From Nesterenkonia sandarakina (GTDB taxonomy: Bacteria; Actinomycetota; Actinomycetes; Actinomycetales; Micrococcaceae), in NCBI RefSeq assembly GCF_003003175.1, contig NZ_PVTY01000001.1, positions 62,001 through 126,000 of the forward strand: DNA of 64,000 nt, in the 5' to 3' direction. The notes beneath the pieces were generated by a model. The model saw nothing but the letters and a program-made list of their open reading frames with translations. It was not told the DNA's origin and ran no database searches. Positions 39,433 to 47,898 of the stretch are shown piece by piece. Each line of letters opens with the position of its first letter. Position 1 is the stretch's first letter. Position numbers and translations under genes: made by a program.

Positions 39433-40242
39433 TCAGTCGATGAGGTCCAGCTGGTGCGGGGTGCTCCTGGTGGCTGGGCGCAGCTCCACCCGCCACCGCT
39501 GGGAGGCGAGCTCCGCGACGTCGTCGACCGTCTCGGGCTCCGGACCCTGCGCACGCAGCAGCATGCCGGTGAGCAGGCCACGAGCATGCTTGGCGAAGTG
39601 GGTGACGACTTTCCGCTTGCCGTCGCGCTCGGTGAAGCTGCTGACCATCAGGGTCCGTTCGGGTGCCGGCCGGTGCGCCTGGGCGTAGGAGCTGGAGCGG
39701 CAGTCGACCACCAGCTGATCCCCGATGCGCTCGGCCAGCGGTTCACCCAGGGCGGCCTTCCAGAAGCTGCCCAGCCGTCCCGGGGCGGGATGTGCCGGAG
39801 CTGCCCCCGGCCCCTGGCCGCTGCCCGGGGCGCTGAGAGTCACGCCCATGGAGAGCCGGTATGCCGGGATCCGATCGGTCAGGGAGGTCACGCCGAAGAG
39901 CCCGGAGAAGATCAGCACCTGCCGCGAGGCGCGGTCCAGCTGCTCGGGAGTCAGCCCCGCGGGGTTCAGGGCCTCGAAGAGCACTCCCGTGTAGACCTCA
40001 TGTGCCGGCGCGGTCGGGGCGCTGGCCAGCTGCGCATTCGCGCGCACCTGGGGCATCACGGTCTTGCCCACGTTGAGGATCTGCTGGGCCTGGTCCTCGC
40101 CGCTGACTTGGATCAGCGCGTCCATCACGGAGGCGCGCGCCTGGTCGAGCTCCGGCAGGGTGAGTTTACGCAGATCCACGGGCGGCGCACCGGGATCGGT
40201 CGGAGGTGTCTTGCCCTCGGAGGGCGGCAGGAAGATCAGCAC
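39433..40242 (-). CDS. yaaA: YaaA family peroxide-stress protein
   Basis: A 269-residue member of the YaaA (DUF328) family, whose E. coli member limits free iron and DNA damage under peroxide stress. It has the N-terminal MLIFLPPSEGKT, YTGVLFEAL, LIFSGLFGVTSLTDRIPAYR and the C-terminal KVVTHFAKHARGLL. A glycine/proline-rich loop sits near residues 140-155. The GTG start is preceded by TAGCCT six bases upstream rather than by a ribosome-binding site. Confidence 0.92.
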   Translation of the reverse strand: MLIFLPPSEGKTPPTDPGAPPVDLRKLTLPELDQARASVMDALIQVSGEDQAQQILNVGKTVMPQVRANAQLASAPTAPAHEVYTGVLFEALNPAGLTPEQLDRASRQVLIFSGLFGVTSLTDRIPAYRLSMGVTLSAPGSGQGPGAAPAHPAPGRLGSFWKAALGEPLAERIGDQLVVDCRSSSYAQAHRPAPERTLMVSSFTERDGKRKVVTHFAKHARGLLTGMLLRAQGPEPETVDDVAELASQRWRVELRPATRSTPHQLDLID

Positions 40243-40248
40243 CGAGCA

Positions 40249-40254
40249 AGGCTA
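40249..40254 (-). promoter_or_regulatory. -10 element of yaaA, leaderless
   Basis: TAGCCT on the minus strand lies six bases before the yaaA GTG, the spacing expected for a leaderless transcript. Confidence 0.45.
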
Positions 40255-40301
40255 GCAAGCGGTGGGTGGGCTGAGTGCCAGGTGGCGGTGTGGAGATCCC
40301 G

Positions 40302-40307
40302 TACCAT
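40302..40307 (+). promoter_or_regulatory. -10 element of rnpB
   Basis: TACCAT ends eight bases before the predicted 5' end of RNase P RNA, the right spacing for its promoter. Confidence 0.45.
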
Positions 40308-40315
40308 GGTGAGCC

Positions 40316-40725
40316 GGGACGGGTCGGTCAGACCATCGCGGCTCGAGACTGAGGCCCGCCGGAGACGGCGGATAACTGCCTCGGGTCGAGGAAAGTCCGG
40401 GCTCCACAGGGCAGGATGGTGGGTAACGCCCACTCGGGGTGACCCGCAGGCCAGTGCCACAGAAAACAGACCGCCGGCGGCGCTCGCCGTCGCAGGTAAG
40501 GGTGAAACGGTGGTGTAAGAGACCACCAGCGCCCCAGGTGACTGGGGCGGCTAGGCAAACCCCATCCGGTGCAAGGTCGAACAGGATGTGTTTGAGGGCT
40601 GCCCGCCCGAGCATCCGGGTTGATCGCTTGAGGTCCGTGGCAACACGAGGCCCAGATGGATGATGGTCCGTCTCGGTGAGCAATCACCGCGGCGACAGAA
40701 CCCGGCTTATCGACCGACCCGTCCC
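40316..40725 (+). ncRNA. rnpB: RNase P RNA, class A
   Basis: Catalytic RNA of ribonuclease P, which trims tRNA 5' leaders. The hallmark GAGGAAAGTCCGGGCTCC lies at about 40389-40406, ACAGAACCCGGCTTAT near the 3' end, and internal segments such as GGTGAAACGGTGGTGTAAGA and GCTAGGCAAACCCCA are typical of actinobacterial type A RNAs. The ends are set by a perfect terminal helix, GGGACGGGTCGGTC (40316-40329) with its complement at 40712-40725. Length is about 410 bases. Confidence 0.95.
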
Positions 40726-40870
40726 CCACCCGCTCCCCCGTGCCCTCCGTCCGGGGCGTCCAGGTTCGGCTAGACTCGCTTACGGACACATCGCGGTGTT
40801 CGCCATGAACTGAGCACCCGATGGGTCCACGTAGACAATGACGTCTAGACGAGTGAGGACACGTCCAATA

Positions 40871-42370
40871 ATGACCACTGAAGCAGACGAACAACTGCGC
40901 AGCTGGATCGACCGAGAGTCCCAGGCCGAGGCCATGATCCCTCTGCTGGGCAAGCTCTACCGTGAGAACAATGTGGTCACCGGGATCTACGGTCGCCGAC
41001 TGGTCAATCGGTCCGCCATCGAGATCCTCAAGGCGCACCGCTTCGCCCGCCAGGTCGACGAGACCGAACTTCCCGTCTCTCAGACCCTGCCTCTGGTCCA
41101 GGCGCTTACCGAACTGGATCTCGGTGCCGCCAGCATCGACGTCGCCCGACTGAACTCCCGCTACCAGTCTTCTGCGTACGCGGCCTCCGGGGACATGGAC
41201 GGCTTCCTGCGTGAGGAGCTGGCCGAAGTCATCGGCCGCGGCGGCGAAGGCATGAGCGAGCCCCGCGATGTGGTGCTCTACGGCTTCGGCCGGATCGGCC
41301 GGCTGCTGGCCCGGATCATCGTCGGCAACGCCTCTTCGGCTTCGGGACTTCGGCTGCGCGCCATCGTGGTGCGCCAGGGAGCCGAGGACGACCTTGCCAA
41401 GCGCGCCTCGCTGCTGCGCCGCGACTCGGTCCACGGCCCCTTCGAAGGCTCCATCCGGGTGGATCAAGAGAACCAGGCGATCATCGCCAACGGCACCTTC
41501 ATCAAGGTCATCTACGCCTCCGACCCGGCCGCGATCGATTACACCGCCCATGGGATCAGCAACGCCGTGGTGGTGGACAACACCGGTCGCTGGCGCGATG
41601 AGGAGGGACTCAGCCAGCACCTGAAGGCCAAGGGCGTCTCTCGGGTGCTGCTGACCGCTCCGGGCAAGGGAGACCTGAAGAACGTCGTCTTCGGCGTGAA
41701 CCAGGACCAGATCACCGACGAGGACACGATCATCTCCGCGGCATCCTGCACCACCAACGCCATCACCCCGGTGGCGAAGCTGATGGATGAGGCCTACGGG
41801 ATCGACCACGGCCACGTGGAGACGGTGCACTCCTACACCAATGATCAGAACCTGATCGATAACTTCCACCCCGGTGAGCGGCGCGGCCGCTCGGCGGCGC
41901 TGAACATGGTGATCAGCGAGACCGGTGCCGCGAAGGCGGTCGCCAAGGCGCTGCCCCAGCTGACCGGGAAGCTCTCCGGCAACGCCATCCGCGTCCCCAC
42001 CCCGGACGTCTCGATGGCGATCCTGAACCTGGAGCTGAACCGCGAGACCACCAAGGAGGAGCTCAACCGGTTCCTGCGCCGTGAATCCCTCGAAGGCCCG
42101 CTGCATAAGCAGGTCGACTACATCGACTCCGCGGAGGTGGTCTCCACCGACTTCGTGGGCACCCGGGCCGCGGGGATCGTGGATGGTCTGGCGACCATCG
42201 TCAACGGCAGGCAGGCGATCCTCTACGTCTGGTACGACAACGAGTTCGGCTACTCCGCCCAGGTGGTCCGCGTGCTCGAGCACATGACCGGCAGCGCACC
42301 CGTGAAGTACCCCAAGGTGGAGCCGCGCGAGGCCGCGGCGAACAACGGCGCCGCTGCGCCGGCGCGCTGA
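40871..42370 (+). CDS. gap: Long-form glyceraldehyde-3-phosphate dehydrogenase (GapB type)
   Basis: The 499-residue protein has a normal GAPDH fold from about residue 130 onward: nucleotide-binding VVLYGFGRIGRLLAR, catalytic cysteine in ISAASCTTNAITP, HSYTNDQNLIDNFHPGERRG and YVWYDNEFGYSAQVVR. The first ~125 residues are an additional helical domain (IPLLGKLYRENNVVTGIYGR). This architecture matches the second GAPDH of Corynebacterium (GapB, about 480 residues), which works in the gluconeogenic direction. ATG 40871 is chosen for the GAGG site upstream; ATG 40838 would add 11 Arg-rich residues. TAGACT at 40771-40776 is a possible -10. Confidence 0.9.
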   Translation: MTTEADEQLRSWIDRESQAEAMIPLLGKLYRENNVVTGIYGRRLVNRSAIEILKAHRFARQVDETELPVSQTLPLVQALTELDLGAASIDVARLNSRYQSSAYAASGDMDGFLREELAEVIGRGGEGMSEPRDVVLYGFGRIGRLLARIIVGNASSASGLRLRAIVVRQGAEDDLAKRASLLRRDSVHGPFEGSIRVDQENQAIIANGTFIKVIYASDPAAIDYTAHGISNAVVVDNTGRWRDEEGLSQHLKAKGVSRVLLTAPGKGDLKNVVFGVNQDQITDEDTIISAASCTTNAITPVAKLMDEAYGIDHGHVETVHSYTNDQNLIDNFHPGERRGRSAALNMVISETGAAKAVAKALPQLTGKLSGNAIRVPTPDVSMAILNLELNRETTKEELNRFLRRESLEGPLHKQVDYIDSAEVVSTDFVGTRAAGIVDGLATIVNGRQAILYVWYDNEFGYSAQVVRVLEHMTGSAPVKYPKVEPREAAANNGAAAPAR

Positions 42371-42398
42371 ACACCGGACCCGCACACGTCTGGACCTG

Positions 42399-42449
42399 AA
42401 GACGACGACGGCGACCCCTCCCCGCCGGGGTGGTCGCCGTCCTCGTCTT
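42399..42449 (+). terminator. gap terminator
   Basis: An 18-base stem with one mismatch (42399-42416 with 42432-42449), enclosing a second small CCCC/GGGG stem, begins 28 bases after the stop. Confidence 0.8.
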
Positions 42450-42782
42450 ACTGGTCTGGGAGGCACCCTGACTCTGATGGAACATCCGGACCCGGATTTC
42501 CTGACTCGAGGCGTACTGATGCCGAGTCCATGGAGGCTGCACTGGCCGGCGCTTGTCTTCGGGTGGTTGACCAGCGGAGAAGAAGCGATTGTGCGGTCCT
42601 ACGCTGTGCACTCGCAGACCAAGAACGTCCATCAAACAGGTCAAGCGGACCGGGCGGTGCTGCCGCAATCAGACCAACTGCCGATCACACGACCTGAGCC
42701 GGAGCTTTCAACAGACACACCGATGCCCCAAGTCCGCCCTCCAGCAGAACTCCAAGCTCAGGTGTGACGATGACGAGCCGAT
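42450..42782. other. 333 bases without a recognisable gene
   Basis: Between the gap terminator and the dihydroxyacetone kinase stop. Short frames on both strands show no protein-like composition or known motif, and the stretch is less GC-rich than the surrounding core. It may be the decayed edge of an acquired segment; no transposase or repeat end could be identified. Confidence 0.5.
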
Positions 42783-44408
42783 TCAGTTTCTGCTGATAGC
42801 GGTGAGGAATGCGGCAACTGCCTTGGCTCCTGGGTCTTCAACGACGGAAGAGGCAGCATCGGGAACATAGGCGGCTCGACCAGCACGGGCTACAAGTTCA
42901 GCCGTTCCACGGGCACCTGATTCCGCGTCTCGGGCAGCTTCAACCAGGCTGCCGCCCGCGTACAGGGCCCTGGACGCAGGGGCAAGAGCGTCCACCATGG
43001 TTGAGTGTCCTTCTTCGGCGCCGCCATGGTGCATCATCGCGTTGAGTCCAGCACCTAAGGCGTCTGCCCAGTTGGCGTCTCGGGATAACACCTCTGACAT
43101 AGTGGTCGTGAGTATCGCAAGAAGAACTCCCGAGGAGCCGCCCATTCGTGTTTCTAGGATTGTTGCCACGCGGTTCATGCCTGCGGCAGGGTCGGCGAAG
43201 CCCAGCGTGCCCGCGTCGAGTTCCGCTAGTACAGCTTCGGCGCCAGCGCGGAACGTCGTTCCTGCGTCGCCGTCTCCGGTGGACCTGTCAAGGTCGTCGA
43301 GTACAGCTTTCAGGTCGATAAGGGTCAAGCACCCCTGTCTAACCCTTTCTTCAATGTGGTTTCCAGAGGAGGACCCCATCGGTGTGTCTTGTTGCTCATT
43401 GTTCCGGATTTCTGTTCGCCGAGGCGATTCTTTGACCTGCTTTGGAGCCATCCAGGCAGGAGCAGTCGTCGGACTGGCCAATGCAGCTAGCAAGGCATCG
43501 TCCGCAGTCATGGCCGTGACGGAGAAACCGTGCATTCCAAGAGATGTCATGGCCCTCACCGGGCCGATGAAGCGTGCGATGCGGGTCGGACCGATCTGGC
43601 GAATCAGTTCGTGAGTGAGAACAAGGCCCTCCTGTACTGAACATCCTCCGAGGTCGTTGAGCATGATCACCATCGCCTGGGGCTCAGCGTCGAGCTCCAG
43701 AGACTCGACGACCCGTGCGACCGCGTCGGCAGCAGTGTCGATAGAGATGGTCTTCGCCCCGGGTTCGTTGTGGATCCCCATGCCCAGTTCGGTTCCACGC
43801 TCGAGATCAGGTGCATCACCTGGCAACTGAACCGGTCCAAGCGCCAGTCCAATGGTGCGGATCGACCCCGCCGCGTGGCGCGCAGCTTCTGCTACTTCGG
43901 TGAGACCCTTACCCCTCGAGGCGGCGGCTCCCGCCACTTTGTGCACCAGTACCGTGCCGGCCAGCCCGCGCGGCTGCTCGAAGCCAGGGAGTGCGACATC
44001 GTCTGCCACCAGGACGGTTTCGACGTCGTAGCCCTCTTGACGCGCGCGCTCAGCAGCAAGTCCGAAGCTCAGTCGATCACCGGTGTAGTTCTTGATCACC
44101 AGCAGGCACCCTGCCGGACCGGAAACATGTCGAATAGCCTCAAGCACAGAGGTGACCGAGGGAGAGGAAAAGATTGCGCCAGGTATGGCCGCATCCAACA
44201 TGCCCTCGCCGATATATCCCGCATGCGCAGGCTCGTGACCTGACCCACCACCCGAGATGACGGCGACTCGAGATGGGTCTCGCTCTGACGCAGCTCCAAC
44301 AAGAACTGTCGTGCCTTCAGAAGTCTCGAGTTCTTCTAGTGCAAGAGTCTGCGTCATGGCCGACAGCATCTCGGGCACCAAGGTCTCACGAGTGTTGTAG
44401 AACGGCAT
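42783..44408 (-). CDS. ATP-dependent dihydroxyacetone kinase, fused DhaK-DhaL
   Basis: Phosphorylates dihydroxyacetone with ATP. The 541-residue single chain joins a DhaK domain (about 1-325), with the GGSGHEPAHAG histidine that binds substrate covalently and NYTGDRLSFGLAAE, to a DhaL nucleotide domain (about 355-541) with DRSTGDGDAGTTF and GGSSGVLL. The ~25-residue linker is polar. GGAGAG sits just before the ATG. Third codon positions are less GC-rich than in flanking genes, and both flanks are non-coding, suggesting acquisition by transfer. No dha regulator or glycerol dehydrogenase gene is adjacent. Confidence 0.93.
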   Translation of the reverse strand: MPFYNTRETLVPEMLSAMTQTLALEELETSEGTTVLVGAASERDPSRVAVISGGGSGHEPAHAGYIGEGMLDAAIPGAIFSSPSVTSVLEAIRHVSGPAGCLLVIKNYTGDRLSFGLAAERARQEGYDVETVLVADDVALPGFEQPRGLAGTVLVHKVAGAAASRGKGLTEVAEAARHAAGSIRTIGLALGPVQLPGDAPDLERGTELGMGIHNEPGAKTISIDTAADAVARVVESLELDAEPQAMVIMLNDLGGCSVQEGLVLTHELIRQIGPTRIARFIGPVRAMTSLGMHGFSVTAMTADDALLAALASPTTAPAWMAPKQVKESPRRTEIRNNEQQDTPMGSSSGNHIEERVRQGCLTLIDLKAVLDDLDRSTGDGDAGTTFRAGAEAVLAELDAGTLGFADPAAGMNRVATILETRMGGSSGVLLAILTTTMSEVLSRDANWADALGAGLNAMMHHGGAEEGHSTMVDALAPASRALYAGGSLVEAARDAESGARGTAELVARAGRAAYVPDAASSVVEDPGAKAVAAFLTAISRN

Positions 44409-44794
44409 CGCGCTCTCCTACTTGTGTTCTTGAGCGTGCGCGTCAGGCGCCTGGACGTGATCCACCAGCGATTGAATGTGAAGCGTAACACATCATGATT
44501 CTCGAACCGCCCTGGGATTCTTGGAGTGGTTGGCCTGCCCAGCGGTCGGTTGGTCGGCCTTGAGCGCAAGAGTTCCCAGTGGTCGTATCGGTGCTGCTCG
44601 AGCTCGATCGGGACGCCGGCCGAGCTTCTACGAGATCGACCTCAGCGACGACCGCGCCCAGGAACTGCGCGAGACGCTGAAGAAATACATCCGTCGATGT
44701 TTGCCGCAGCGCCAAAAAGCGCGGACCCACCACACGCTGGTCATGTCCATAGGCGTGTCTGTGCACGTTTGGGCTCCACCCCAGGCAGGGGCGA
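44409..44794. other. 386-base non-coding stretch holding an Lsr2 relic
   Basis: Between the dihydroxyacetone kinase and RNase HI genes. Apart from a plus-strand fragment of an Lsr2-like gene (listed separately) no coding signal is seen. Confidence 0.5.
44617..44703 (+). pseudogene. Fragment of an Lsr2-family nucleoid protein gene
   Basis: About 29 codons read SFYEIDLSDDRAQELRETLK and continue KYIRRC, clearly matching the centre of Lsr2 (the SYEIDLS...LR..L..Y core of the dimerisation domain). The N-terminal beta strands and the C-terminal AT-hook domain are missing, and the flanking frame is unrelated. Lsr2 silences AT-rich foreign DNA and is often carried by mobile elements, so the relic supports past insertion and decay here. 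Confidence 0.65.
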
Positions 44795-45247
44795 TCAGCC
44801 CACCGGGCGGATCCGGCTGCGGCTCGGATCCCATTGGGTCCCGGCGGCGCAGGCGTCCATCGCCTCGTTGCTCAGTGCGTCGGCGTCGCCGTTCTCCTTG
44901 CGCGGGATCCAGGTGTAGCGGACCTGCATCGGGGGCAGGATGGTGGCGGCCTCCGCGGCGAGACGCTTCATGTCCTCGTGCTTGATCTTCCAGCGCCCGC
45001 TCATCTGCTCGACCACCAGCTTGGAGTCCAGTTTGACCTCCACGAACGCCTCCGGGTCCAGGTCGCGGGCCAGCCGCAGACCCTCGATCAGTCCGGTGTA
45101 TTCAGCGACGTTGTTGCTCGCCTTCCCCAGCGGGGTGGCCTTGGTGGCGAGGATCTGACCCGCCTCGTTGCGGACCAGGGCGCCGGAGCCGGCGATTCCA
45201 GGATTGCCGCGGCTTCCGCCGTCGGCCTCGACGAACAGAGTGGTCAT
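44795..45247 (-). CDS. RNase HI family protein
   Basis: A 150-residue RNase H-fold protein expected to cleave the RNA strand of RNA-DNA hybrids. The catalytic acids are visible: D9 in FVEADGGSRGNPG, E49 in NNVAEYTGLIEGL, D74 in VKLDSKLVVEQM and D121/D123 in NGDADALSNEAMD. It corresponds to the N-terminal domain of mycobacterial Rv2228c, without the fused phosphatase-like domain. The nif3 gene upstream is also its neighbour in mycobacteria. Confidence 0.9.
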   Translation of the reverse strand: MTTLFVEADGGSRGNPGIAGSGALVRNEAGQILATKATPLGKASNNVAEYTGLIEGLRLARDLDPEAFVEVKLDSKLVVEQMSGRWKIKHEDMKRLAAEAATILPPMQVRYTWIPRKENGDADALSNEAMDACAAGTQWDPSRSRIRPVG

Positions 45248-45310
45248 GGCTCACGCACCTTCAGGTCAGTTCAGGTCTTGTATGTGGGGCGCCTCAGGCA
45301 CGCGGGCAGC

Positions 45311-46198
45311 TCAGTGGCCGGGTGTGAGCACGAAGTCCCAGGGGTCGGTGTTGATGCCGCTGACGGCAACCTCCACATCGTAGCCGCGATCGGTCAGCGC
45401 GCGGTGGAGGGCCTGCGCGGCGGTGGGCAGCCAGAGCCACTCCGAGGCGAAGTGCGAGACATCGATCAGGTAGGGGCGCCCCTCCGCTGCGGCTTCACGG
45501 GCCTCCGAGGCCGGATGGTGACGCAGATCCGCGGTCAGGAAGACATCGGCCCCCTCCTCGGCGGCCGCGCCCAGCAGCGAGTCCCCCGCCCCGCCGCACA
45601 GCGCCACCCGCAGGACCAGACCGTCACGATCACCGGCCGCCCGCACCCCGCCTGCCACGGCCGGCAGCACCGAGAACACTCGGGCAGCGAACTCTCCGAG
45701 CGTCAGCGGCTCGGGCAGCGTGCCGATCCGGCCGAGTCCCTCGGCGGCCAGGCCGTCCTCGGCGGGCGCCAGCGGTGCCGTGTCTTCGAGTCCCAGCGCT
45801 TCGGCGAGGACATCGTTGACCCCGCCGATCGCCGAGTCCCCATTGGTATGAGCCGTCAACAGGGCACAGCCGGATTCGATCAGCCGGTGGACCATCTCCC
45901 CTTTGAACTGCCCGGCCTCCACCGAGGTGACCCCGCGCAGCAGCAGCGGGTGGTGGGTGATCAGCAGGTCGGTCCCGGAGCTCGCGGCCTCCTCGATGAC
46001 CGCCCGCACCGGGTCCACGGCGAAGTTGATCCGCCGCACCAGCGCGTCCCGCCGGCCGGTCACCAGACCGACGGCGTCCCAGGACTCCGCCAACGAGCGC
46101 GGCCAGAGCTCCTCGGCGGCGTCGAGCACCTCATCGAGGGTCGGCACCTGGGAATCGGTGGTCGTATCATCTGGGCGCGGAGCAGGGCTGAGCGACAT
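45311..46198 (-). CDS. Nif3-like dinuclear metal-centre protein
   Basis: A 295-residue NIF3/YqfO-family protein (formerly annotated as GTP cyclohydrolase I type 2). Metal-binding histidines appear in LLITHHPLLLRG, LLTAHTNGDSA and the late VSHFASEW. Function is uncertain across the family. The zinc-ribbon protein gene commonly found between nif3 and RNase H in Actinobacteria is absent; only 63 bases separate the two genes here. Confidence 0.9.
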   Translation of the reverse strand: MSLSPAPRPDDTTTDSQVPTLDEVLDAAEELWPRSLAESWDAVGLVTGRRDALVRRINFAVDPVRAVIEEAASSGTDLLITHHPLLLRGVTSVEAGQFKGEMVHRLIESGCALLTAHTNGDSAIGGVNDVLAEALGLEDTAPLAPAEDGLAAEGLGRIGTLPEPLTLGEFAARVFSVLPAVAGGVRAAGDRDGLVLRVALCGGAGDSLLGAAAEEGADVFLTADLRHHPASEAREAAAEGRPYLIDVSHFASEWLWLPTAAQALHRALTDRGYDVEVAVSGINTDPWDFVLTPGH

Positions 46199-46260
46199 GT
46201 CTCTTTTCTACAGGCTCCAGTTCAGGAATAGAGCCCGGGACACGGACGGTTGTGCTGGTC

Positions 46261-46815
46261 ATGGACAACTCTCATAAGACCGTGGTGCTCGCCGCCGGCT
46301 GCTTCTGGTGCCTGGATTCCCTGGCACGTCGACTCCGCGGCGTGCATCACGTGCGCAGCGTCTACACCGGAGGCTCCGGTCCGGCCATCTACGAGGCCGT
46401 GGCCTCCGGCGGTACCGGCCACGCCGAAGCCGTGGAGATCACCTATGACCCGAGCGTGCTCCCGGACCAAGTGCTCTACGACGTGTTCTTCTCCAGCCAC
46501 GACCCCACCACGCTGAACCGGCAGGGCTACGACGTCGGCACCCAGTACCGCTCGGCGATGTTCTACACCGATGAGGCCGAGCACGATGCGTTCGCCGCCG
46601 CGATCCAGCAGGCGCAGAGCTCCTTCGACCGGCCCATCGTGACCACCCTGGAGCCGCTGGGCCGGGTCTTCGAAGCCGAGGAGGTCCACCAGGACTTCCA
46701 CGCCCGGCGTCCAGATGTCGGATACTGTCAGGTCATCATCGATCCCAAGGTCTCGAAGCTCCGCAGAGACTATGCTTCATGGTTGAAACCCGAGGAAGAA
46801 AGGTCCACACACTGA
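46261..46815 (+). CDS. msrA: Peptide-methionine (S)-S-oxide reductase
   Basis: Repairs S-methionine sulfoxide in proteins. The 184-residue product has the active-site GCFWC (C14 nucleophile, C17) near the N-terminus, GGTGHAEAVEITYDP, DVGTQYRS and EEVHQDF. ATG 46261 is used; an in-frame GTG nine bases upstream is possible. cysK begins one base after its stop codon, so the two are co-expressed and link oxidative repair to cysteine synthesis. Confidence 0.95.
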   Translation: MDNSHKTVVLAAGCFWCLDSLARRLRGVHHVRSVYTGGSGPAIYEAVASGGTGHAEAVEITYDPSVLPDQVLYDVFFSSHDPTTLNRQGYDVGTQYRSAMFYTDEAEHDAFAAAIQQAQSSFDRPIVTTLEPLGRVFEAEEVHQDFHARRPDVGYCQVIIDPKVSKLRRDYASWLKPEEERSTH

Positions 46816-46816
46816 T

Positions 46817-47752
46817 ATGGCCAAGATTCTTGACAACATCACGCAGGCGGTCGGCAACACCCCCCTGGTGCGGCTGAACCGGCTGGGTGCAGGCCTTCCG
46901 GGCAACATCGCGATGAAGCTGGAGTTCTACTCCCCCGCCAGCTCGATCAAGGACCGCATCGGTGCGGCCATCGTCGACGCCGCAGAGGCCTCGGGCATGC
47001 TCAAGCCCGGCGGGACCATCGTGGAGGGCACCTCGGGCAACACCGGGATCGCGCTGGCCATGGTCGGCGCCGCCCGCGGCTACCGCGTGGTGCTCACCAT
47101 GCCGGAGACCATGTCCACCGAACGTCGCGTGATGCTGCGCGCCTATGGCGCCGAGATCGTGCTGACCCCCGGCGCAGAGGGCATGCGCGGCGCCGTGGAG
47201 CGGGCCAAGGCCATCGTCGCCGACACCGAGAACTCCATCTGGGCCCGCCAGTTCGCCAACGAGGCCAACCCCGCCACCCACTACCGGACCACCGGTGAAG
47301 AGATCTGGCGCGACACCGACGGCGAGGTCGACATCTTCATCGCCGGCATCGGCACCGGCGGCACCATCACCGGCGCCGGCCGCCGACTCAAGGAGTACAA
47401 GCCCAGCATCCACCTGGTCGCCGTGGAGCCCGAAGACTCCCCGATCCTCTCCGGCGGCACCGCCGGTCCGCACAAGATCCAGGGCATCGGTCCGAACTTC
47501 ATCCCCGACATCCTGGACCAGGAGATCTACGACGAGGTCTACCAGGCCAACCTCGAGAAGGCCGTGAGCTGCGCTCGCGATCTGGGCACCCAGGAAGGCA
47601 TCCTCGGCGGCATCTCCACCGGCGCGAACGTCGCGGCAGCCCTGGAGCTGGCGTCCCGCGAGGAGAACCGTGACAAGCTCATCGTGACCTTCGCCTGTGA
47701 CTTCGGAGAGCGCTACATCTCCACGCTGCTCTACGAAGACATCCGCGGCTGA
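46817..47752 (+). CDS. cysK: Cysteine synthase A (O-acetylserine sulfhydrylase)
   Basis: PLP enzyme that makes cysteine from O-acetylserine and sulfide. The 311-residue protein has the PLP lysine in PASSIKDRIGAA (K45), the substrate loop VEGTSGNTGIALA, phosphate-binding GIGTGGTITGAG and GISTGANVAAAL. Placed between msrA and cysE; CysK and CysE form the cysteine synthase complex in many bacteria. A highly structured 146-base gap separates it from cysE. Confidence 0.97.
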   Translation: MAKILDNITQAVGNTPLVRLNRLGAGLPGNIAMKLEFYSPASSIKDRIGAAIVDAAEASGMLKPGGTIVEGTSGNTGIALAMVGAARGYRVVLTMPETMSTERRVMLRAYGAEIVLTPGAEGMRGAVERAKAIVADTENSIWARQFANEANPATHYRTTGEEIWRDTDGEVDIFIAGIGTGGTITGAGRRLKEYKPSIHLVAVEPEDSPILSGGTAGPHKIQGIGPNFIPDILDQEIYDEVYQANLEKAVSCARDLGTQEGILGGISTGANVAAALELASREENRDKLIVTFACDFGERYISTLLYEDIRG

Positions 47753-47759
47753 TGCCGCC

Positions 47760-47856
47760 CGGCGGGTCCGTCCCGCCGCGAAGAACCAGCTGCACAGCTC
47801 CGCTGTGCGCGTCGCCACCTCTCCGCCCCGCGCGGACGCGTGGCGACGCGTACAGC
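47760..47856 (+). promoter_or_regulatory. Overlapping hairpins between cysK and cysE
   Basis: Three structures can form: CGGCGGG/CCCGCCG (47760-47766 with 47772-47778); GCACAGC/GCTGTGC with a three-base loop (47792-47798 with 47802-47808); and a 17-base stem with one G-T pair (47802-47818 with 47840-47856). The second and third share 47802-47808 and exclude each other. This arrangement could be an attenuator, an RNA-processing site or a simple terminator followed by a weak cysE promoter. Confidence 0.55.
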
Positions 47857-47898
47857 ATGAGCCGACACGTACGATCCCTGTGAAAGGTTGACTCCCCC

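Noticed and set aside
42450-42782. Possible transposase remnant
   Set aside because: No DDE or helix-turn-helix motif, inverted repeat ends or target duplication could be found in any frame.
45248-45310. Loss of the zinc-ribbon gene usually found between nif3 and RNase H
   Set aside because: The gap is too short for the gene, but whether it moved or was lost cannot be judged from this window.
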